Assembly (NCBI GenBank): GCA_009741485.1
Contig: CM019217.1
Span: 46,555,814-46,619,813, forward strand
Source: Malurus cyaneus samueli
Lineage: Eukaryota; Chordata; Aves; Passeriformes; Maluridae
DNA length: 64,000 bases
Direction: 5' to 3'
Under the pieces are notes generated by a model, which worked only from the letters and a program-made list of their open reading frames with translations, was not told where the DNA came from and ran no database searches. Position numbers and translations under genes: made by a program. How positions within the stretch are numbered: the first letter of the stretch is position 1; each line of letters begins with the position of its first letter. Of the stretch, positions 1 to 11,306 are shown in pieces.

Positions 1-3000
1 ATGAGTTCTTATTTGCACATCCATGTAAAGCAGAAATGCTTTTCTCCTTTTCAAATCTAACTATATCTTCAGTATGTAGTTGAGAAGTCTGTGAGAGGCC
101 TTTGTGATATAGGCTACACAGAGTCTCTTGTATGAATTGGATTTTTAAGCCAAAGATAAGATGGTGCCTGAGCAAGAAAATTTGATTTATACTAGGAGAG
201 GGATGAAATTAAGGTGAGAAAGGGCCGCTGGAGCACAACAGCTCATGGAGCAACCAGAAAACAAGGCTATATTCCCATTATATTTCCAAAAATCAAGGCA
301 GTTTGCTGCAAGTGACTGCATGCTTTCAGGCAGAGAGAGTGCTTGCCCTGGTCATACAATTTGTGAAAAGTCGTGTACTTCTATTGCTATTTAATATTTC
401 TAACAAGACACTGCCTTAAGGAAATGGGGGCTTCACTGTGCTGGACATTGCAAAAGCAGACAAAATACACAAACACCTTCCTGAAAGTTTTCAAATAATA
501 ATAAAAAAATTCTTGCTTCAATACAAATTCTGTGCCAACTTACACAAGCCCTCCACTTTGCAGATAGAGGCTACAATAGAACTAGTCATCTTATGTTTAG
601 AGGCTGAGATAATAATTAAAAAGCACATTAAGCAACTTTCTATATGGAATCACTAAAATAATCCAAATAAGCATGGCGGCAAAAGGGTGTGCTTGATGAT
701 GGGCATACTTTTAGTGATTTTTTCACATCATGACTTCATAATGGAAAAAGCCAAGTTTAAGGAAGAGTACCAGTAAATGAGTCAACTCAGACCAATATTG
801 GGATGAAAAACTGTTAAAATAGGGCAAAATGCCACAACTCATGTCAGTCTGGGGTCAGCCTCAGTCACCAGCACAGAAATAACCTCTGAAGTACATTCTG
901 GTGCTTTAGGCCTCTCTCAATAAATCTCAGGAAAACAATTCAGGAGGGGAAGTTTTTTCCACTACACTGGACTTCTGATAAATGGATGTGACACAAACCT
1001 AAATTGCATAAATTAGTGTCTTTAAATGGCCCCTTCATGGTCTCTCAGTAGCAGGTAAAAATGGAGATTTATATTTCTCTTGCAATCAATTACACTTTAG
1101 AGCAAAACACCAAACTGTATCTGTCTGTGACAGCTGGTTACTGAAAGAAGCTGAATATACACTGTGAAGTGCAGATGAATCTTACCCCCACTACTCCCCA
1201 AAGTTAACAGGAACATAGGGAGACTGAACAAGCCCATAAATCAGATTCCATGTTTGAGGTAGTGTGTGCTGCTTTGATTTTCTACTGTGAACAAGAATAA
1301 ATCTGTTGTTTTGCCTCTTTTCAATATCTGCCTGTTTCAGCAGGTAGGAGGTGAACCCCATTTTAGCACCAAGATGCTCCAGTCAAAGCATTTCTGGGGC
1401 ATTTTTAGATGCTTTGGATATACAGCTGCTCATGAAGTGTGATAATCCCTAAAAAATGTCTGAAGTTACTCACTGCTGTTCTGAAATTTGATATAGCATA
1501 TACAGTTAAAAAGTATGGAAAAAAGGAAGTGAGCATTAGAGAATGAGAGGAATTTGACACATTCTGCCAAGTTTCCATGAAAAACATAATGATCAGATGC
1601 TAAATCTTGCAATGGCTGTTAACTGAAATGCTGTCAAGCAGCTATCCACTGCTTGTAGAACACAGATGAGACCAGTTTAGAACATTTTACATACGTCCAC
1701 TATAACCTATGAAGTAGGAATGTTTCCACATTTTCTCTTTATTACCATAAGCTTTTGGAGAGAGAACCTCAGCTTTACCTATGCTAATAAACACTTGACG
1801 GTCTGGAAAAACACTGCTTCTGGGAAATGGCCATTGAGGGAGTACCAGCAGGCAGGGTGAGATGGCATGTAAATATAGAAATGACAAGCATTAAACATCC
1901 ATTGTCCTACCTAAATAGTGGCTGCTGTTCTAATAAGAAACCATCTTCAGTCAGATAAATTTCATTCTTTTTACAAGACCTGCTGCCAAAGATACAATTA
2001 ATATCTATAGCAGACAGATCAATGTTGATTATTTAGTCTAAAGCAACATATGGATGTCACATTCTACACTTTCAGATGTGTTTGCCTCAAAGCATCTGTG
2101 GGCATAATTGTTTGCAGTTCAGCCTCACCTTGATTATTAGAAGGCTTTCAAAATCAGGCAGACATCTTCAGTTACCCAATTACACTGTCATAATATTAAC
2201 AGCATAGTTGCACAGAGATACTTATAGACAGGCAGGGAAATAGAGACAAATAATAAATCCATTCTTCTTACTATATTCATGCTTTCTAATATGATGGTAG
2301 GCATGCCAAAATCATAAAAGATTTCCATCAACACCAGATTAGTAATGAAAATATTTCACATTCAATTCCCACGATAGATGTGCTACAGTTGGCTTTACAG
2401 ACATCTAAATCAAAACAGATGCAGTTTCCTTATATTTTGAAAATTCAGCCTCTGAATTTTAGTTCTACCAGCTTTAATAACTCTAAGATCCAATGTACAT
2501 AAAACCAAGTCTATTTCAGCTTTGAGTTCCTTGTTTAAACTGCTGTAAGCACTAATTAAAGAAGACTTTGCCTGCTTTTTTATTCCTGTATATAAAATGC
2601 TTATTTCATTTTTATCCTTGGCAGTAGTATTCCTCAACATAAATAAAACTGTATATAGCAATAGTTTATGAAAACGTGGCAAATTGCAGAGTAGAGTTAG
2701 TTAATATGTATGCTTTCAGCAAGTATCTTCCAAGAATAAACTTTAATGACACAATGGCTACCACACCATGGCATTTATAACAGCTCCTTTTTGTGTGTAT
2801 GTGTGTGCTTGTCTTACTGGAAAGTGAATTTTTCTTCTTGGAAATCAACATACAATTAATGATATGATTGTATTTTACATATATTAAAATTAAAAAAGGC
2901 TTTTCGTGTATGTGTGTATGCACATATCTATCTATTTACAAGTGTGTTCCTCTGAAGCTGGACAGGTATATGAAGGTGAAGGATGATCTGGATAAAACTT

Positions 3001-4344
3001 AGCTCTGAGCCTAACACAATATGTATTCTATTATCACTGTATTACAGACACTATCTTATCTTCCAGTCTGTGTTTGCTGACTATATTTGTTGCCTTTTCG
3101 AACTTTTCTTATAGCTACTATTTCTCTTTATAGAGTTATCTATAACGTGTTAAATTCCTTCATCTTTCTGATCAACTTAGAATGGTTTACTAGCACCCTC
3201 TGTGAAGCCTCATTACTCCCCTTTGCCTTTGACCTTCCAGTATGTATTTATTATTCATAGTATTAGTACATGAAATTTAGAAACATGCAAAAACAGGGTT
3301 GGAAAATACTAACTTTATGAAAACCATTCTCAGTCATTCTAAAAAATGCAACATGACCTTGAAAAGAAATAACTTTTGCCAACAAAAAAGGTCCCTCTCC
3401 ACACCCCTGCCCCTAAACACAAGTCTGCCAGAGGGAGAGCCCTATTAGTATGGAATATATTGTCTCAGAGCTTTATGGTTATAGGGACTGGATTTTTAGC
3501 AATGCACGTATAACTCTGATAGATTTTCAATTGTACAGCACATGTTGAACACTTTAAAAGATATAAATACAACTTGTCAGTTGTCCATTCTCCTCTCCCC
3601 ACCCTTAAACTGTGAAACATCATTATATTCCATTTGCTTGAGCAACTGCCAGCTGATAACACCTAATATTGACAGACAAGCTGGTACTTAACTACATGAC
3701 AAAATCTCATTGGGGATTGGAAGATAAAAATAATTAAGAGATGAAGTAGAGAAAGGTGAGGAAAGTAAAAGATGAAGAAAATGCAAATGGAAAAAAATAT
3801 AGTGCAAGACTTTGTCCTCCCTGCTGGAAGAAGAATGCATTTGCATTAAAATTTCAGAGGCAAAGCATTTATCACTTTTTTTCCCTTATAATACAGGCAG
3901 CAGATAGTGCAAAATAAACAAAATTGTGTATACCTATAGATTGGGAATATATTGCAATTTCTAGACAGGGACAGCTAACCCTTGAGTAGTGCTTTTCCAG
4001 ATAATATACTTTTTTATGACAAAGTTTAAATTTTTCATAAACTGATATATCTCTTCTTGCCTAGTCACACTACAAAGCATAAAATGTTATATGAAACTAC
4101 AGTATTTTTTTTACATAGTTATGGAAAATTTTGCCATGAATGCACTTCACATGTAATATTAGGACAATGTGTACACACAGCTATTTGTATGGGCCTATTC
4201 AATGAAAATTTTGACAGTTCTATTTTCCCTGAAGTTTGTACACATTTGCACTCTTAGCAGAAGTGAAACTACTTTTCCAACCCATGAAAAGCACTTCCAT
4301 TTCTCACAGATAACTTTTTCCTCCTCCCCTATAGAACCAGGATG

Positions 4345-4379
4345 GCAAGCCTGTGGTCCACGGACCACATCTGGCTTGC
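4345..4379. repeat. nested inverted repeat, possible hAT-type transposon remnant
   Basis: Two perfect 7-bp inverted pairs are nested: GCAAGCC (4345-4351) with GGCTTGC (4373-4379), and inside them GTGGTCC (4353-4359) with GGACCAC (4362-4368). Only 2 bases separate the inner arms. The pattern of a 'gtgg-cc-...-gg-ccac-atctggc-tgc' core resembles the terminal segments of old Charlie-like hAT elements, whose consensus is rich in 'ggcccgcgggcc' motifs with CpG sites decayed. No matching second terminus was found nearby, so the family call is inference. The inverted repeat itself is seen directly. Confidence 0.4.
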
Positions 4380-6767
4380 AAGCAATTCAGTTGTACCATT
4401 TTTACTGAGACAAGAAGACGTGATCAGCAAAGAGTGGCAGAAGAGCAGAAAATTTGTCACTAGTAGAAGAAAATGAGCCAGCAGACACTGCTATCACTGT
4501 GTCAGGCTGGTGCTCGGCCAAACTCCCAGTAGGTGTGGTAAGTGTGGAATGGGCTCTGGGGCACCCATCCCCATTTACCACACTTCTAGACTGCATATTG
4601 AGTCAAAAAGAGCTCAGCTGTATGAGGATTTCATATTTCAAGGATTTCAAGGACAGACAAGTGAATCACCTTTGTTTTGCAAGGTTAATGCAGTAACTGC
4701 AAAGCTCTATAGGACTGGAAGGAAAGGTCACTTCCCTGTTGGTAGTTGCACCACTCAAGTCTGATTTAGATTACAGGTAATAACCAGCAGCATGTACCCC
4801 AGCATGTCCAGCCCTGTGAGAGAACAAACATTCCAAACCAGAGACAGAACTGATATTTGAATCATGCTCTGGTCAATGAACAGCACACACATCTTCCAGA
4901 AGCAAGCCATTCTTGAAATTAATAACTTTGAGTTGGGCTCCCTCTGAAGTTTTTAAAATCAAAAAACAGAGGCTCTAATTGTCTTGCCATGCACCCTGCA
5001 ATGAGGTAAAAGGGAGAATAAAGATACTAGGTATTTGCCCCAGCACAAGGTTCACTTAAGTGGCATAGCATTATCAAGACAGCTCTGTACTTAAAATTCA
5101 GGTCAGAGTAAGGCCAGGGAAATGGTTTATTAAAGGGACCTGTTCAGTTAACGCTTGTCCACAAAACAACCTTCTCAGTGAGAAGCAAAACCAAAAGGTA
5201 GAACTGTAATTAATCTGCATTACTTTTTGTCAGAGATTGGAAGAATTCCTCATTGTTTTGGAATCAGGAAAGAAGGGTTGTAAAGGTGGAATGCAGTCCT
5301 GCTTATGTGCTCAGCTTTGGTACAGCATGTAAAAATTAATGGCAGAAGATCTCCTTTCCCCCTCCAAGCCAGATTTCTGCTGTCAATCCTATCTCATTTC
5401 GTTCATGAAATGAGCACTGGACTAGGATCCAGTTCAGTCTTTGGATTTGTATCAACTCTAGCAGATGCTGCAAATTTGCACAGAAACAATCTAAAACTTG
5501 GATTGCATTCAGATCCTTTGGTATCCTTACAAATCTATCCAGATTCACCAGCTCACATTGGCAGGACTCATTTTCACCTCCTCTCCGCAGTATCTGCATC
5601 ATAAGCCTCACAAGAGCATGACGTCCTAGTGATCAATTCAGGAACATCTTTTTCCCACCTTAAGTGTCTGTAATTGAGAGACCATTCCCCCCATGCAGCC
5701 CCAGGACCAGGTGGTCTGTTTCACTTTTTTTCCTGACCTTTGGGATTTTATCTGACTATTCATTTATTTTGGAATGAGACTATGATAAATTATTATTCAC
5801 TATTGTAATTGAACATGTTTCAGTAGTGCTACACATTAGCATTGCAGCAAAGTAAATATAGATTATAGAAAAATCCATTTCAAAAGAACTAAAAGTAGAG
5901 TATCTCTTTCACAATCACCAACAATTTTTGTAAGAATAAAAAAGTAAATTAGTTATTGTTAAGCTGCAGTCAGCCTCTTCTGATGTGGCATTTTAGAGTA
6001 AGAAAAATGTTATTACTTTATGACCACTGGCGATTCCCAGATACATGAATGCAGCCTGTGTATGTAGCATCACATGATTTTGAAGCCAAATATCTGACAG
6101 ATGAGACATATGGTCACAATATTATTCTTTTATTAATAGGTTGAGACTATCCAGCTTTCAAAGGCCTGAATTAAGAATACTGTCTATCATTCTCCAATTC
6201 CCATCAGTTCCTTTTAACAGCAGAGAGGAAAGCCCCTATGCTTTGATGTGGTAGCTTGCAAGTCAGCGTCTGTCCCACCATTTCACGAAATAGCGTCCAC
6301 TATAAAAACAGTATGGCAGCTCACCCAACTCCAATCTGTCTGCAGTTCCTTTGGTTTATAAATACAGGTCTTTTAGTTTGGTGCTACAAATAAACTGCAA
6401 ACAGCTCAAACAAAGAATTAAGCTCAGATTTTTACTCTCTATTATCAGAGGAGAAATTAATTTACTTCTGCCCTAAAAATCTATCTAACAGACACTGTGG
6501 TTTTGAAACACAAGAAAAGTAATGTCAAAAGGAAACAAAAAAGAAGACATTTGCTTTAAACATTAAGCATTGGGTAAGGTTATGTATAATGGGACCCAAT
6601 AATTTCTCCTTTTGTATAATATAGCCAAATTCATAAAGCAGCAAATCTAAACATAAATTTATTCCCAGACATGGCATTAATATCCACCCCTAAGAGACAG
6701 GTAGATCCCTACACAAAGAACAATCATGGTGCTTCTGATTGGTCACAGAATCTCTGCTATGCAAATT

Positions 6768-6789
6768 AAAAAAAAAAAAAAAAAAAAAA
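6768..6789. repeat. poly-A run (22 bp)
   Basis: An uninterrupted run of 22 adenines directly follows an octamer-like ATGCAAAT (6759-6766). It could be a simple mononucleotide tract or the tail of an old retroposed sequence. The sequence upstream was not recognised as a retroposon, so simple repeat is the safer call. Confidence 0.8.
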
Positions 6790-8621
6790 GGTAGTAAATA
6801 ATTTATTGTGGAGAACAGGATCACAGAGAAACAAGAAAAAGGAAAGAAATAGAGATTAAACTCGCAATGAAAACTTCTACTGAAATCCCTGGAAAGTGGT
6901 TCCAGCTGAGTGCTGAGTAGAAACAGTGCAAAGTCCCAAGAAGCCAAACAGTAAGTAATATTGCAGAATAATTCAATAAGCTTCAGACATTCTTTTGCCA
7001 AAAATAATCAGGAGGTTTGATCTCAGCCTGACTGTGCTATGCAGATAGGGAAAAAATGACCCTGTTTGCTGCAGGAGCTGTAGTACTGTGTCTCACCAAT
7101 AACTCTAACAACTTCCAGTCAGAAAATCTCCTTTAACTGAGTTTGTAAACAATGTTGTATTAATTAGGGGGATACTCAGATTTTAAACATGAGCAAATAA
7201 ATTCTCTCTTTCAAGATCATATGTATATACTTATGAACAAACTTACATGATATAATTAATAGCAAACAATATGGGACTACCAGAGCTGTGTATTTTTCTT
7301 TTGCAGTTACATACAATGGGTCAATACATTTTCCTACCAATATTTCCCACCTAAAATGTTTTAAATATTAAAGAGAGACAGTGAATTACACAAGATGGAG
7401 AATCACTTCTGAATGCTAGTTGCAGAACTTTCTGTCAAGATATTTTTGACAATTAAAAAAAACAAACATTTTATGTAGAAAGAGAGGGAGACACTGCAGT
7501 AACTTGTCATGAAAAATGATAATGATATGTTGACTAAAGACAAGAATATTTTTAATATTTTTAAACTTTGCTTTGTGAAAAGGATGTTTGCTATTTTGCT
7601 TTTTCATCTTACCTCAGGAAAAAACAACAACGTAATATCAATATCATCAAATTAATGAAAATTCAGCTTTTGGCCAGCCCTAGTAGCAAGCTTAGTTACT
7701 TCATTTCTTTTTCCTAAATCTCCAACTGTTGGCTTGCCACAAGCTCACTTTAAACTTGCACTACATTTTCCCTCCTACTTCCTCTTTCACTTCAATTCCT
7801 TTTTTTGCCTCCATCATCGATCTAAGTTTAGGGAATTGTTTCTGGATCCCACATTCCTTTTTAAAGGATAATTAAAATAAAATTTTGCACTTTAAATAAC
7901 TGGTATTTCATGTCATGAATTAATAAACAAGTTACCATAAAATGAGTGCGAACTTGCAGGGAATTTTTATTTTGCTTAACAACATTTGCACATATGGTTT
8001 TTCTGCAGCCAATGTCAAATAATTTTTCAAACTTTATTAGCTTACTTTCTAACAGGACCACCCTTTATTTTGCCTGCTCACAAGAGCATATTTTGCCACC
8101 TGCAATGTCATCTATGTCGGTGACTGACAGATATGGAAATAACCTTTGAGAGACTATTCCTCTTCCCTCAGAAGCTTAAGACCTGGATTAAACTATGATG
8201 GTAGGGCTGAGGTGCTCACTCTTGATTTATATAAGCTTTACTCACTTGATATATACGAATGTTAATACCAGTAGGAAATAGTCTGATAACTATGACTGCA
8301 TTTTTGTTTTAAGGGCTTACACATATGTAAAGGGATATGGATGTTATTTTATGGAGTTCTATGTCCAGAAATTTTCTATTCACTTTGACCAGAGATTGTA
8401 AAAAATTAGGACTTTGGCACTCTGACAAAATTAGGCTGGGGCCATTAACTGTTTTGGCATCTAAAAGATAAAAAATTGTTAGTAAATACATAATGTTCTC
8501 TTTTTAATGATTACATTTTGCAGGGCTATTGGAAAGAGAACCTTCTTATTTTTTTTTTCTTTTACAATTTCCATGTTATGTATTTTTTGCTTTTTAGCAA
8601 AAATATCGGACCCAATCATGT

Positions 8622-8709
8622 GCCATGTGCTCTAGGGTGACCCTGATGGAGCAGGGATGCTGGACCCACTGTAATCCCTTCCAACCTGACCCATTCTGTG
8701 ATTCTGTGA
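8622..8709 (+). mobile_element. CR1 LINE, 3'-terminal fragment
   Basis: This carries the usual avian CR1 3' end: a 'gtgctctagggtgaccctg' stretch, then 'gagcaggg-tgctggaccca', then 'cccttccaacctgacccattctgtgattctgtga'-type sequence with its short terminal ATTCTGTG repeat at 8692-8708. CR1 copies are nearly always 5'-truncated, and this one retains only the last ~90 bp of the 3' UTR. It is diverged and non-coding. A second CR1 fragment in the same orientation begins about 120 bp downstream, so the two may be separate insertions into the same spot. Confidence 0.85.
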
Positions 8710-8827
8710 AAAGAGTGTGAGTTGCCATGTAAGAGTGCAAAAGGCACAAGGCTACAAGCACAGCATTTTCAAAGAGGCCTGTGTTCAAGGGTATAATCTC
8801 TGAGTTTAGGATGAATGAATTTCATAT

Positions 8828-9036
8828 CAGGAATTATTTTTTCACGAAAAGTGTTGTTAAGTATTGGAACAGACTGCCCAGGGAAGTTACAGTCAACAAT
8901 CTGGGAGGTATTTAAAAGATGTGCAGATGTGGTACTTGGGGTTATGGTTTAGTGTTGGGCTTGGCAATACTGGGTTAACAGTTGGATTCTATGGTCTAGA
9001 TTTTTTCCAAGCAAAGAGTTTTTGTGATTTTATGAA
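8828..9036 (+). mobile_element. CR1 LINE, 3' end (C-terminal coding remnant plus 3' UTR)
   Basis: The segment follows the canonical CR1 3' region in order: 'aattattttttcacgaaaa', then 'ggaacagactgcccagggaag' (8866-8886), then 'gaggtatttaaaagatgtgcagatgtgg', then 'ggttatggtttagtgttgggcttggcaatactgggtt', then a decayed 'ttccaa...gtgatttatga' end. In intact CR1 this spans the end of ORF2 (the HWNRLP-type C-terminus) and the 3' UTR. Numerous substitutions make it old and inactive. The terminal octamer repeat is degraded. Confidence 0.88.
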
Positions 9037-9518
9037 TAATTAATATTTTTTTCTTCAGGCAGTGAATAGGGTGCTATTGTGCTTGAACACCACCCCTTGA
9101 AGTTGAAATCTCCAAGGACTCTTTGAAGACCTAAGTTTAAGTTTCCTGAGTACTGCCATACAGGAAACTGATAAACATGGTTGGGGCTTTTGGATTGTTC
9201 ATGTCCTTTGTTTTGTAAACTATGACTGATACATAATTCTTCCATTTTGGGTGCAAAGTCTCTGCAAAAATCAAAAATTTTCAAAAATTGCAGGTCTGAT
9301 CATGTGGTAACTGTTTCTTTTCAAGGGGATGAGTTCTGCTTGTACTTACATAGTAGAATCTTTATGCTTCTGGGTTTCCTTCAGAGCTGTTGCAATTTGA
9401 ATTTGGTTTTCCCTCTTCTCGAAGACATCTAAATCCCTGTAGCCAGGACACTGATGTAATGAACATATAATATTTCATTTAGAGAGGTGTTTTATTCCCT
9501 TTCCAGTACAGATAGAAT
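9037..9518. other. non-coding spacer between CR1 and SINE
   Basis: About 480 bp of AT-rich sequence with no recognised gene or repeat. ORFs of about 60-85 codons overlap on both strands and do not resemble any protein I know. Confidence 0.55.
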
Positions 9519-9658
9519 CACTTGACATGAGCTCAGTACTCGTAACTCTGATACTAATAACACCATGGTTGTGGGTTTGAACCCCATACTGGGCATCCAT
9601 TTTAGATTTAGACTCGATGATCCTTGTGGTCCCTTCCAACACAGAATATTCTGTGATT
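9519..9658 (+). mobile_element. tRNA-derived SINE with CR1-like tail (TguSINE1-like)
   Basis: The 5' part is a decayed tRNA gene, most like tRNA-Ile. A-box-like 'gagctcagtactcg' lies around 9527-9540, an anticodon-arm-like 'ctgatactaataacacca' follows, and a strong B box 'gggtttgaacccc' sits at 9571-9583, followed by 'atactgggcatcca'. A short linker leads into a CR1-type 3' end, 'gactcgatgatccttgtggt' then 'cccttccaacacagaatattctgtgatta', ending near 9658. This fusion of a tRNA head and a CR1 tail matches the passerine SINE family named TguSINE1, which is thought to be mobilised in trans by CR1. No clear target-site duplication was seen. Drift has damaged the tRNA fold, so it is not a functional tRNA. 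A lone CR1 3' end is the alternative, but the tRNA-like head makes it less likely. Confidence 0.82.
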
Positions 9659-11289
9659 ATGCATGAAAGGCTAAAAATCAGTCTGGTAATTATCATACAT
9701 TCAAAAATTCATTTGGTGGTGTGGCAGGTGTCACCAGATATATTCCATCAGGATGCAGTACCAACTGCAGAGCATTTGAAAGACTTGCTGTTATTACCAC
9801 TCACTCCTTATTCCATAGTAACCAACCAAAGAAATGGATTAAACCTGGAATAACTTCCATCTTTGCATTCAGAAATGCTGGCAATCTAGTCCTCAATACA
9901 ACACCTCCCAAATAAAAGCAAACCACACCTGTGAACCCTGAAATACAGAAGTTTAACACAGTAATATATTCCTTATGCCTTATTTGCTACTGTCTGAAGA
10001 AAAATTCTGTTTGTACTCCTGGTAGAAGAGGCAGAAAGAACAAAAGGTATGAAAAAATTACTTCATTTCTAAATAAAGTAGGAGAGAAGTGACAGCAACA
10101 CATTCTCCCTTACTGTTAGCTTCCTACATTGTAGAATGAGAATCAGATTTAAAAGAGGATGCATGTTTCTCTGGAGTCATAGGAGAGAGCAGAGGCAGCT
10201 TAAAAAATTTGAAGGCAAAGATCAGTGAAAGAGTCAAGGATTTTTAAAAAATTTTGGTGAAACTTGGTTTCTCCTTGTTTTAAGATCTTTGCCTCTGTCC
10301 TTTGAGATATATCTGTTCTTTTTCCCTCTTTTTTTTTTTCCCCAATACTTCCATTTCAGTTTTCTCCTTCCTACCTTAAAAAGCTCAAGAGAATCCATAG
10401 CCCCCAACCTGACCTAGCGAGTTACCTGACCTGATGTATCCCCTGATCTTAAAGTGTGACGTGACGAATGAGGTGCATGTCTCTGACCTGTCACCTTCTC
10501 TGGTAGCCGACTTCATTCACAACCTAACACTTGGTGTGTCCCTGGGGTTTGCAAGAGCTAACAAGATCTGAAGACAGTAGCCTGTGCAGGGGAGATTGCT
10601 AGCCTCTCTGATATGTGGGGTAGGATTTCAGCAAGACAGTTAAAGAGTACTACTGAAAGTTACAGAGGCAGGAAAGTATTTGTCTGAGATTTAATGACTC
10701 CAGAAATTGTTTGCATTTTGTTCAGGACTATGAAGACTGGAGTAATTTTAAAAAATAATTATTTCATCCATATTAAACAAAAACTAACTATTAAAAAAGG
10801 TATGATGGTAAGGAGCATAGTCTAAATGAGGTGTAAAGAAAATAATGGCACATGGAAAAAGGTAAACTTGCACAGGTTCAGATAAATTTGTATGTTTAAG
10901 ATAAGCATCCTGTTTGGGGAGCCCTTTCTGAATTAGATCTTTCATCCTTTTGAGTTTTGGCTGTCGCAAATGTTGACCTCACCATGAAGCATGCAGGAAA
11001 AGAGTGGTGGAGAGGGAGAAAGAGACTGATTTATTAATCTGAATTCTTTGAAGGACAAATTAATTGCACTCTGGCACTTCTCTATAACCTAATATTGACT
11101 TAAAGGACAGCAGGAAGAGATGAAGACAATGAGTCCCTGTAGCAGTTCCATGTCACAGGAGCCCATTAAGCATACATACACTGCAGCAATAGGTTAGTTT
11201 GGAAGAAAGAAATCTACATCCTAAAGGGGACTGAACATTTGAAATGGTTCTATCCTTTACAAATATCCACAGGAAAATGGCTTTGGAGA

Positions 11290-11306
11290 TTATATATATA
11301 TATATT
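11290..11306. repeat. short (TA)n run
   Basis: Alternating T and A for about 16 bases, continuing into an AT-rich stretch. It is a simple sequence with no associated gene. Confidence 0.8.

Larger units (their letters stand above)
1..8621. other. non-coding AT-rich tract, no gene recognised
   Basis: I see no convincing exon, RNA gene or known repeat family here. Open frames are short, fall on both strands and look like chance ORFs. The tract holds a short GT-rich run at 2793-2807, a nested inverted repeat at 4345-4379 and a poly-A run at 6768-6789, which are listed separately. The composition fits an intron or intergenic desert. The absence call rests on reading by eye, so conserved non-coding elements could be hidden here. 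Confidence 0.6.

Noticed and set aside
9519..9596. tRNA gene (tRNA-Ile-like)
   Set aside because: The A box and stems are decayed and the segment runs directly into a CR1-type tail, so it is the head of a SINE and not a functional tRNA.
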